A stretch of 64,000 nucleotides of DNA, taken from contig CAILLA010000109.1 in the NCBI GenBank assembly GCA_903834925.1, forward strand, positions 59,759 through 123,758, written 5' to 3'. The notes under the pieces were generated by a model, which saw nothing but the letters and a program-made list of their open reading frames with translations, did not search any database and was not told the origin of the DNA. Position 1 is the stretch's first letter. Every line of letters starts with the position of its first letter. This document shows, piece by piece, positions 48,520-56,702 of the stretch. Source of the stretch: an uncultured Schlesneria sp. Lineage in GTDB: Bacteria > Planctomycetota > Planctomycetia > Planctomycetales > Planctomycetaceae. The position numbers were made by a program, and so were the translations under genes.

Positions 48520-49664
48520 TATCGTGAAGCCCCGGCTACTGGCGATTTGCCATTTAATCGCTGCCATTCCGCAATTGCATGGCCCCACTCTGATTCGAGT
48601 CTGGCTCGAAGTTCCACAGGTAATTCGGATCGCTTGTTTTTTCTGTAGTCTGCGATCGATGCAAGATAGTCTTTCAAGTTGGGTTCAAAATTTTGAAAAT
48701 CAGGAAGATCGAGCGCCTCGTAGACCCGTCGCATCTGTTCAATCGGATTGTCGATGAGGTTTTCGTAACTCAGTTCGCAGAGGTGGCCCTTGGGAATCAG
48801 GTCACGTTCTTCAAAGAAGGCATCGTTTAGTTCCTTGTAAATATTAACCGTATGGTCTTCCAGGGATTCGGTGCCAACAAATTCTTGCAGGTTTATCATT
48901 GACGAGAACTTGGCCACCATTTGCGTATAGGATGCATAAACCTCAAATGGGTCACGGCTGATATAAACGAATTTCGCATCGGGGAAAACGTCGAGAATCA
49001 TGCGGATACGGCCGGTGTGACCCGGCGATTTCAATATCAGCGGACGACGATGTTTGATTGTTAATTTCTGAACAAAATACTGAATCGCCCTTTTCCATCG
49101 ATTGACTTCCGCTGCCGAAGCGGAGCGGAAAGTCAGATACCGACGATAGCGAAGTCCCTCTTGCGGGAAGGGGCCCGATAACATGAACGAAAGTCGGGTC
49201 ATTGCGATCAGTGCGTATTCATCTTCTTCCGGAATCTTGCTGCCATACTCCACATTGTCGAGAACTCGTGTTTTTGGAGCAACAGCATCCATCAAGCCAC
49301 CAAAAAACCATTCCGAAGTGAGAAAAGTATGAGGGTTCATTACTTGAATATAATTCGGAAATGCGAAACGTTGATCAATTGCGAGCATGTTGAAAAGGTG
49401 TGTTGTACCACTTCTCATCACGCCGATCACGAATAGCGGAGGGCTGTATTTGGTTCGCGGAATCCAAAGTCCATAAAACAGCATCTCAAATAGATACCAG
49501 ACGGAGTTCAAAACGCTTCCTACCGTAACGGAAGCAGCCCTGTCCCAATACCGTCGACCGATGTTGAATTTGTTTTCACGAAGCAAAAGAATCCAGTCAC
49601 CAAGGCGAATGCCCGGTAAAAATCCCCGCCACAAAATATTCTGAACTCGGGAACGCAAGCCCAT
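48519..49664 (-). CDS. Sulfotransferase (array member 1)
   Basis: 381-residue paralogue. 5'-PSB GVMRSGTTHLFNMLAIDQ, 3'-phosphate site FVYISRDPFEVYASY (Ser-Arg-Asp instead of His-Arg-Asn as in the other three), block AFPNYIQVMNPHTFLTSEWFF. GGAGG lies 11 nt before the ATG. It resembles member 4 in the WFFGGLMDAVAP region. First gene of the array, 113 nt after DUF1254 copy 2 and on the same strand. Confidence 0.9.
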   Translation of the reverse strand: MGLRSRVQNILWRGFLPGIRLGDWILLLRENKFNIGRRYWDRAASVTVGSVLNSVWYLFEMLFYGLWIPRTKYSPPLFVIGVMRSGTTHLFNMLAIDQRFAFPNYIQVMNPHTFLTSEWFFGGLMDAVAPKTRVLDNVEYGSKIPEEDEYALIAMTRLSFMLSGPFPQEGLRYRRYLTFRSASAAEVNRWKRAIQYFVQKLTIKHRRPLILKSPGHTGRIRMILDVFPDAKFVYISRDPFEVYASYTQMVAKFSSMINLQEFVGTESLEDHTVNIYKELNDAFFEERDLIPKGHLCELSYENLIDNPIEQMRRVYEALDLPDFQNFEPNLKDYLASIADYRKNKRSELPVELRARLESEWGHAIAEWQRLNGKSPVAGASR

Positions 49665-49777
49665 TTGCTGTCAGCCCTCCGCATCGCCACGGGATAATGA
49701 TAAATCAGGTGAATCAAAAGGTTTGATTGAAAACAAAGCGAGCCCACGTTTTGTTCAAGAATACATTATCAGGATCA

Positions 49778-51187
49778 TTATTTGTCGACAACAAACTTCT
49801 TCACTGGGGGAGGCGTCCACGTTCCGTCAAGTGCCAGGCGATCGGGGACGTACAAGCGTAGCGTAAGACTGAATTCACTCGCTGGCGCAGGGAGCCAGTT
49901 TGATTCGATCTGTGGCCCCGGTGAAGTATTTCCAATACTTATTGTAAGCGATCCATCCGCGTTGTACTGCATCGGGTCGCGATCCCCCAAAGCATATCGA
50001 TTGATCGGATTCGCCGTCGGGAAACCATCGGTGTCATACAGGGTAAGAGACCAGAAAGCGCGCGCGGGTGGGATGTCGGCTTTCGAAAAATGGATTGTGT
50101 AGCGGTTGTTGCCGCTTAACTGGTTACCTTCGGAATCGAAGTTGGCCGTGGGGTAGATTGCATCTTCCGGCCGGTTGGCTCCAAGCCCGGTTACAGCAAC
50201 GCCTGCACGACGCGTATAGTCAACACCGTAAGCCCCTATACTGTCCAGACAAGTCATCCAGCCATTTGCGGTTCTTTGCGGCTCAGCCGCTTTTGTGTGC
50301 TTTCCCTTCCAGAGATCTGCCAGAGCTCGATCTAAGGCCTGCTTTATTGGCGCGGATGCGACGTTCAAATCAAATGGTTTGCCGACTTCGAATCCAATTC
50401 GTTGAAGACGGGCAATGATTGGCTGGTCATCAAGGTGACTGGAGTGAATCTGCAAGAGCCGTGAAGCGTAAGCGAGAAATTCTGACGCAGACAATTTCAT
50501 CAACTGAAACATTGGCGGGACGGCTGAGTTGAAGGTCGGATCGACTTCAGGTCGCATTCGTTGGACAGCCATTTGCCAGCGAGACAATGGCGTGATTAAG
50601 AACTTGTCTTGAAGCGTGTGTACTTCCGCAAAGTCCTTTGCACCATTTGTTTGCGTTCGCCCAATAATCCAGGCGTAGGTCGTTGGGGATTCGATCCGCT
50701 GAATTATTGGGGGGAGCGATCCTTTCCAGCCAGGGGGCACGACTGCGAAGTGTCCAACTCCGGTCCCCGTGGTTCGTTTGCCGATCCCGGCAAACGAGTC
50801 GGTCCACATGTCCAAAAGCTGTAGGAGATAATATCGGCCTTGTGTATCGGGCACCGAAAGAACCATTGGCTGCCGTTTAAGGTTCAGCCAGCCAATCGAA
50901 AACAGTGTGTCAAAATTTGGTCGAACAACGGCACGAAAGCTTGCATCCGGAAACGACCGTGCATGTTCATAACGATTCATGGGGTGTCGTCGGGTAAACT
51001 CGCGACGGGTCAAATCCATTAGAACGAGAGGGCAGAGGAAAAGAAACGCTTCAACACCGATTTCATAGGCCGCTTCTTCATTTGCAATTGCGACATGCGT
51101 ATGGTTGGCAGCCCCTTCCCATGGGCGAGGTGCGAGCACCTTCTTGAGGCGTGCACGCGCTCGTGAAGAGAAACTCTTTATTCCCAT
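49778..51187 (-). CDS. DUF1254/DUF1214 domain protein (copy 2)
   Basis: 469-residue paralogue of the protein at 42072. The same blocks occur: FRAVVRPNFDTLFSIGWLNL, VLSVPDTQGRYYLLQLLDMW, GIKSFSSRARARLKKVLAPR at the start, and FWSLTLYDTDGFPTANPINR at the C-terminal DUF1214. It leads the minus-strand unit that continues into the sulfotransferase array, linking this family to the cluster. Biochemical role unknown. Confidence 0.9.
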   Translation of the reverse strand: MGIKSFSSRARARLKKVLAPRPWEGAANHTHVAIANEEAAYEIGVEAFLFLCPLVLMDLTRREFTRRHPMNRYEHARSFPDASFRAVVRPNFDTLFSIGWLNLKRQPMVLSVPDTQGRYYLLQLLDMWTDSFAGIGKRTTGTGVGHFAVVPPGWKGSLPPIIQRIESPTTYAWIIGRTQTNGAKDFAEVHTLQDKFLITPLSRWQMAVQRMRPEVDPTFNSAVPPMFQLMKLSASEFLAYASRLLQIHSSHLDDQPIIARLQRIGFEVGKPFDLNVASAPIKQALDRALADLWKGKHTKAAEPQRTANGWMTCLDSIGAYGVDYTRRAGVAVTGLGANRPEDAIYPTANFDSEGNQLSGNNRYTIHFSKADIPPARAFWSLTLYDTDGFPTANPINRYALGDRDPMQYNADGSLTISIGNTSPGPQIESNWLPAPASEFSLTLRLYVPDRLALDGTWTPPPVKKFVVDK

Positions 51188-51558
51188 TTCATTCGGTATC
51201 CATTGAAATTGCGTGAATCATTTACATCCACATTTTCGGCAAAAACACACAAACAAAACACTTCGGTTGTCAGAAGAAGAAACGCGAAAATCAAAAACGC
51301 AATTAATTCAGTATCCACACTGGACTGAGGCATTCAATCACTGCTAGAATCCTACGCGAAGTATTCATCGCGTGAGTCCAAACAACGAAGAATCTGCAGA
51401 GTTGATTACGTTTCTCGATCGATCTCATGCGAGCGTCAGACGATCGCGAAATGCGGAAAAAATTTCAAGTATCAGTAGATGAACAAATCCAACGACTACG
51501 CCAGTTAAGATTCCGAGGCGATAAAGAAATCGGAACATATTTTGCGTACTGACGTAGG
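51188..51558. promoter_or_regulatory. Divergent promoter region, DUF1254 copy 2 / NRPS
   Basis: 371 nt between divergent genes. It should control both the minus-strand tailoring unit and the NRPS gene. A 41-codon frame (51427-51552) ends 6 nt before the NRPS start, but it has no recognisable domain and is not an MbtH protein. No missing condensation-domain half could be read here in any frame. Confidence 0.45.
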
Positions 51559-54500
51559 GTGTCCAATATTCATAAAATGCATGAAGTCCTCAATTTTTGG
51601 CAGGTGCACTTACAGGGATTGCCTGATTTGGAGTTTCCGACGGATCGTTCACGCCCGCCATCGTCGAACGGGTTGGTTGGCCGTGTACAGGTTGGACTTG
51701 AGCCAGATCTGGCCGAGCAACTTCGACAATTCAGCGAAGAGACTGGATTTTCGCTGAGTGTTTCACTCCTGTCTGTTTGGTATACGTTATTACGCCGCTA
51801 CAGTCGACAGACAGATTTTGCCATCGGTTTTCCCGCAATTGATAAATCGCAACCCGAAATCGATTCAATACCGACTGCGGACACGAAGACGTTTGTATTG
51901 AGAATTGATCCCGGTGAATCCGCGACGTTTCGAAGACTCGTCACTCATTGTGATCATGAATTGCGGTTAGCATTTGAGAATTCTGTTCCATTTGACAAGC
52001 TTGTCGATGTGCTCGTGCGGGAGCGTCATCCGGGGCGACATCCCCTTTTTCAAGTGGTTTTTGATTGGCGAGATGTATCCAAGACCGAGTCCATCAAGCC
52101 AATTTCTTCAGCTCGCGTTGCCGGCGAAAAAAACGCCAGCTTTGATCTGGCTCTGACAATTGAGCATAACGACGACAAACTGATTGCTAACCTTGGCTAC
52201 AACAGTGAATTGTTCGATGCTGGAACCGCTCAGCGGATGTCGGCTCACTTCTGCAAGCTTTTGTCCGCTTGCGTAGCTCAGCCCGATACTTCGATTGATC
52301 AATTGCCGCTGATGTCTGACGACGAGCGGCGTATGGTTGTCCAGACATGGAACCAGACTCAAAGCGACTATCCTCAAGAGTGCATTTCCCGGCTGTTTGA
52401 GCAGCAGGCGGCAACCTGGCCCGATGCTATTGCGGCAATCAGCGGTCAAAGCCGATTGACTTATCAGGAACTCAATCGACGTTCCAACCGACTTGCACGC
52501 CATCTTCAGAAGAAGGGGATTGGCCATGATACGCCCGTAGGGATCAGTATTGATCGTTCGTTCGACATGCTTGTCGGACTGTTGGCAATCCTTAAGGTTG
52601 GCGGCGTTTATGTGCCACTCGACTCAAGCTACCCCGATGAACGGTTGTCGTTTCTTTTAAACGATACGGAAATAAAACTGATTCTGATTCATCGTCACAG
52701 CGAGGCTCGTTGGCGCTCCTTTGATGTTCCATTACTAAACCTGGACGATGCAACTTATGGATGGAGTGACGAGTCCGACGAAAACCTGATTGACGCACCT
52801 TCGCTCGACAGTCGAGCCTATATCATCTTTACGTCCGGTTCCACTGGGGTCCCTAAAGGGGTGGAAGTCCTCCATCGAGGAATTGTACGGTTGCTTTTTG
52901 GCGTTGATTATGTGCAACTCGACGAATCACAATCGATATTGCAACTGGCGACACTTTCATTTGACGCATCAACCTTTGAGATCTGGGGGGCGTTGCTTCA
53001 TGGGGGGCGATGCGTGCTGGCTCCAGCAAAATTGCCGGAATTCCAAGAGCTACAGCGACTGATTCAGCGAGAGAATGTGCGGACCCTCTGGCTTACTTCA
53101 ACACTTTTTAACGCGATTGTTGACGAGAAGCCCGAATTGCTGACCGGTATTGAACAGTTATTGGTCGGAGGCGAAGCGCTGTCCCTGCCACATATCCGCC
53201 GAGCACAGCAGGCTTTGGGCAAACGGACTCAAATCATCAACGGATACGGGCCGACGGAAACCACAACCTTCGCGTGTTGTTATCGTTTGCCAATTCCACT
53301 TGCCGAACCCATCCGGTCCATCCCAATTGGCAGGCCAATTGGAAACACCACTGCTTATGTGCTCGATCCCAATGGCGAGCCGGTACCGATTGGCGTTCCT
53401 GGCGAATTGTTACTTGGAGGCGGTGGGCTTGCTCGTGGGTATCTTAAGCGACTCGATTTGACTGCAGAGAAGTTCGTGCCTGACCGTTTCGGCGAATCAA
53501 CTCACGGCAAGCTGTATCGTACGGGAGATCTCGTGCGTTGGCTCGCGGATGGCAATTTGGAATTCTTGGGACGAATCGATGGTCAGGTAAAGCTTCGCGG
53601 TTTCCGAATTGAGTTAGGGGAAATCGAAGCCGCACTGTTGCGACACTCATCGTTAAAGCAAGCTGCAGTTGTATTGCGGGAAGATCGCCCTGGAGACAAA
53701 CGACTGGTGGCCTATTTCGTAGCGGATTCTTCCAAGACGCCTCCGACTTCGCTTGATTTGAGAAATATGTTATCTGGTCACTTGCCGGATTACATGATTC
53801 CGTCAGCGTTTATGATGCTTGAGGCAATTCCTCGAAATCAAAATGGGAAACTTGAACGGCGTGCGTTACCAGAGCCGATTTTTGAGAGTGCTGAAACCAA
53901 TGACAATGTTGAAGCTCTATGGCTTCCGGAAGAACGATTGATCGCAAGCATCTGGTGTAAACTTCTTGGATTTGAGCAAATCGGCCTTCATGATAACTTT
54001 TTTGAGTTAGGCGGTCATTCACTTCTCGTACTTCGCATGATTGATGCGGTGAATAAGAATTCCGTCGGGCAACTCAAACCTGCAGATGTGTTTTTGAATC
54101 CGACCGTCAGTTCGCTGGCAAGTAGCCTGATTGGTTCGCAGCAAACACAGAACAACGCAGAAGTATTCCGTTATATAAAGCGGATTCGCGTTGGTCGATC
54201 AAAATGTACAATTATCAGCGTCGGTACGACATTAGAATCGCTCGTGAAGTGGCTACCAGATGACACTGCGATCTGGTGGTTGATGCAAGATGGGATCCAT
54301 CTCTGGCCGCATCTTGACCTTTCCATTCCTCAGCAGGCAGCTGCGTTTGTGGCCGAATTAGAAAGTGCTAAAGTCGATGGTCAATTGATTGTCACTGGTT
54401 TTTCTTACGGCGGAGCGCTGGCGTTAGAAACGGCCCGGCAATTGACCGAAAAAGGCCGGCGTGACATCTGCCTGGTTCTCCTCGAGCCGACGTTATCGCG

Positions 54501-55029
54501 TATGCAGCAGCAGAGAATTACCAGTCGAATGCCACCAATTTCGTTTCCACTAACACAGGCCGGGATTACCTACCGCATCAAATATTTTACGTACCGATTT
54601 TTTTCCGTCATTCGGCAAAAGTCCCATTCTTGCCGCAGTTATTGGCTTCGGTTTCGGGGGCGCGAAATTCCGCTTGGAGATGAGCGATGGCATTATATGC
54701 GTCCATTTTTGCGTCGGCATATCCACTCGTATGCGCCGTCAGGTTCGGTACCGGTCGATCTTCACTTATTTGTCAGACCTGAGCATCGTGATTACTATCG
54801 TATTGGCTTACAGGATATCATCGGAGGAAAAATCGTCATTCATGATATGCCCAAAGTCGTCGTCCATGAGGCGATTATTGATTTCGAACACAGTCGCGAA
54901 TGGACTGAAGTCATTCGGCAATTAGTTGACGGTGAAGTACCGAACCCAACACCCGCCGATAATTCCGCTGGCGACATTGGTCATGAATCGACAGTACGGG
55001 CCGTAAAACAACAGCCGAGTCCGTCATAA
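51559..55029 (+). CDS. NRPS: truncated C, adenylation (Val-type), PCP, thioesterase
   Basis: 1156 residues. 1-245: C-terminal lobe of a condensation domain only (FWQVHLQGLPDLEFPTDR onward); the N-terminal lobe with HHxxxDG is absent. 255-770: adenylation domain with A3 FTSGSTG (424-430), NGYGPTETTT (561-570), YRTGDLVR and NGK (Lys764). By alignment to PheA the specificity residues are D469, A470, F473, W511, L535, G537, G562, T570, F571, K764, close to the known valine code DAFWIGGTFK. 785-860: PCP, phosphopantetheine Ser821 in ELGGHS. 880-1130: thioesterase with GFSYG nucleophile Ser949. Function: activates (probably) valine and releases the product. Start GTG 51559 or ATG 51577; neither has a good ribosome-binding site. 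It converges with the stand-alone condensation gene. Confidence 0.92.
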   Translation: MSNIHKMHEVLNFWQVHLQGLPDLEFPTDRSRPPSSNGLVGRVQVGLEPDLAEQLRQFSEETGFSLSVSLLSVWYTLLRRYSRQTDFAIGFPAIDKSQPEIDSIPTADTKTFVLRIDPGESATFRRLVTHCDHELRLAFENSVPFDKLVDVLVRERHPGRHPLFQVVFDWRDVSKTESIKPISSARVAGEKNASFDLALTIEHNDDKLIANLGYNSELFDAGTAQRMSAHFCKLLSACVAQPDTSIDQLPLMSDDERRMVVQTWNQTQSDYPQECISRLFEQQAATWPDAIAAISGQSRLTYQELNRRSNRLARHLQKKGIGHDTPVGISIDRSFDMLVGLLAILKVGGVYVPLDSSYPDERLSFLLNDTEIKLILIHRHSEARWRSFDVPLLNLDDATYGWSDESDENLIDAPSLDSRAYIIFTSGSTGVPKGVEVLHRGIVRLLFGVDYVQLDESQSILQLATLSFDASTFEIWGALLHGGRCVLAPAKLPEFQELQRLIQRENVRTLWLTSTLFNAIVDEKPELLTGIEQLLVGGEALSLPHIRRAQQALGKRTQIINGYGPTETTTFACCYRLPIPLAEPIRSIPIGRPIGNTTAYVLDPNGEPVPIGVPGELLLGGGGLARGYLKRLDLTAEKFVPDRFGESTHGKLYRTGDLVRWLADGNLEFLGRIDGQVKLRGFRIELGEIEAALLRHSSLKQAAVVLREDRPGDKRLVAYFVADSSKTPPTSLDLRNMLSGHLPDYMIPSAFMMLEAIPRNQNGKLERRALPEPIFESAETNDNVEALWLPEERLIASIWCKLLGFEQIGLHDNFFELGGHSLLVLRMIDAVNKNSVGQLKPADVFLNPTVSSLASSLIGSQQTQNNAEVFRYIKRIRVGRSKCTIISVGTTLESLVKWLPDDTAIWWLMQDGIHLWPHLDLSIPQQAAAFVAELESAKVDGQLIVTGFSYGGALALETARQLTEKGRRDICLVLLEPTLSRMQQQRITSRMPPISFPLTQAGITYRIKYFTYRFFSVIRQKSHSCRSYWLRFRGREIPLGDERWHYMRPFLRRHIHSYAPSGSVPVDLHLFVRPEHRDYYRIGLQDIIGGKIVIHDMPKVVVHEAIIDFEHSREWTEVIRQLVDGEVPNPTPADNSAGDIGHESTVRAVKQQPSPS

Positions 55030-55154
55030 CTCTGAGGTTGCAAGTCAATTGACGAATCGTCTTAGAAATCGCCTAGATTCTGACGGGGCTTTCCTCAGAA
55101 ATCCTGTCTGGAATTGTTTTCTGCTCGCAGTCGTCAGGGTTTGGTAGAAGGATT

Positions 55155-56693
55155 TCAACCGTGAGAGTCGATTCCCGTCCAACGAATTAATTTGTTCCAC
55201 CAAACAGAAAAAAGTCCATTTTGACGTGGCTGTTTGCGCGTCGACTGGACGATTGAAGTCTTTAATAATTGCGAGAGTCTCTGTTCGGGTTGTTCGACTC
55301 CCTGTTGAAGCAGGTTGAGAAAACTTGAGCCAAAGTCTTTTGCGTCATTCTCGTCAAAAAGGTCTGTCGCATATTGAAGCCTTCCATACAGCTTTTTTCC
55401 GTTATCCATAAAACGGAGCGCCAGGTCATAATGTTCCCCAACAGATTTCAGAGGAAACGGACTGAGGTCATTCCCCCAATCACTGACCGTGGATGCTTCT
55501 TCGATATTTAAATCAACGATTTCGTCATCTTGCTTAACCTTCAGATAATTGATCATGACTTGAGTCAGCGGTTCCAGCGGATCGCGATTTTCTGACCGAA
55601 AAAATCGGGCAAGCCGGCAATAGGGGTATTCCTGATTCGCCATGGCACCGCAAACCTGGGTCCATGTTCTCGCTAAGATCTCCGTAAACGTCGGGTCGCC
55701 AGCAAGATTCAAACGCAAGATCACCATATTCACGAAATGCCCGACGACCCCTTCGAATTCAATGCCGATGGAGCGGCCCGCTACAGGAAAACCGATCAGG
55801 AATTCTTCCTGGTTTGAATGGTGCGCTAGCATCAATTGATACGCAGTGACTACGAACGCAAATAACGTGATGCCTCGAGATTGTGCCAAGAGCGAGAGCT
55901 TTTCGTAAAGCTCTTTTTCCAACACAAAATTTGATTCGCCAAGGATCCAGTTACGTTTCTGCGGACGTGCAACTTCGGGTCGCAAGTTGAGTCTTGGGAT
56001 AGAGCTTTTAAACTGGTCTTTCCAGTAAGCTTCCATCGCTTTTCCTTCGGGTCCGGAAAGAAGAGCGTTATATTTCCGAACATAATCCCAGAACTCGACG
56101 GACGGCGTGGGAAATACTGGTGGGGGAAGCTGATTCTTTGCAGCACGACACGTCTCACGAAACTCTTTTCGAATCATTGCTAAAGACCAGCCATCGCAGA
56201 TCAGGTGATGGACAAGAATCAGCAACACGTGATCGTCAGCACTGCGCGTGAAAAGTTGAAATCGGATGAGTGGACCATTTTCCAGATCAAATGGCTCATT
56301 AAAATGACGGTGAACTTCGTCCATCATTTGTTGATCGGTCCAGCCCGAGGCGTCAATTTGCTGGAAGGGAGCATCCATTGCTCCGCGAATCACCAGACTT
56401 TTTTCTTCACTGATCTTGAAGACACTTCGCAGCATCGCGTGACGATTCACGATTTGCTGAAATGTTTCGCGATAGAAGTCCGGGTATGCCGTCGTTTTGA
56501 TTCGAAGACACGACTGGAGATGATAGATCGATGACGTGGGATCAAGCGCCTGCATAAAGCAAAGTGCCTGTTGCGTTGGCGAGGCTTCAAAGCTTTGCTT
56601 TTCCTGCATCGCACGGTTACGAAGCATTTTCGCAAGAAGTTCACGCTTTTCAGCGAGCGACAGTTCACGCTTCGGATCATTGTTTTCAGACAT
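55155..56693 (-). CDS. Stand-alone NRPS condensation domain
   Basis: 512-residue free-standing condensation domain. The active-site motif HHLICDG is at residues 162-168 (HHxxxDG intact). Other marks: SPTQQALCFMQ near the start (core C1), NRHAMLRSVF, and IGFPVAGRS and VGHFVNMVILRL (later cores). The first ~30 residues (RELSLAEKRELLAKMLRNRA) form the linker helix usual between an upstream ACP and a condensation domain in hybrid PKS/NRPS lines, so it likely docks to the PKS ACP. It starts nine nt after the TE-PPTase gene stop and is the third gene of the PKS transcription unit. Confidence 0.9.
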   Translation of the reverse strand: MSENNDPKRELSLAEKRELLAKMLRNRAMQEKQSFEASPTQQALCFMQALDPTSSIYHLQSCLRIKTTAYPDFYRETFQQIVNRHAMLRSVFKISEEKSLVIRGAMDAPFQQIDASGWTDQQMMDEVHRHFNEPFDLENGPLIRFQLFTRSADDHVLLILVHHLICDGWSLAMIRKEFRETCRAAKNQLPPPVFPTPSVEFWDYVRKYNALLSGPEGKAMEAYWKDQFKSSIPRLNLRPEVARPQKRNWILGESNFVLEKELYEKLSLLAQSRGITLFAFVVTAYQLMLAHHSNQEEFLIGFPVAGRSIGIEFEGVVGHFVNMVILRLNLAGDPTFTEILARTWTQVCGAMANQEYPYCRLARFFRSENRDPLEPLTQVMINYLKVKQDDEIVDLNIEEASTVSDWGNDLSPFPLKSVGEHYDLALRFMDNGKKLYGRLQYATDLFDENDAKDFGSSFLNLLQQGVEQPEQRLSQLLKTSIVQSTRKQPRQNGLFSVWWNKLIRWTGIDSHG

Positions 56694-56702
56694 AGCAGGT
56701 AC

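Noticed and set aside
51427..51552. 41-codon frame directly before the NRPS gene, possible MbtH protein
   Set aside because: It lacks the MbtH motifs (for example the conserved Trp residues and the SLWP-type block) and has no ribosome-binding site.
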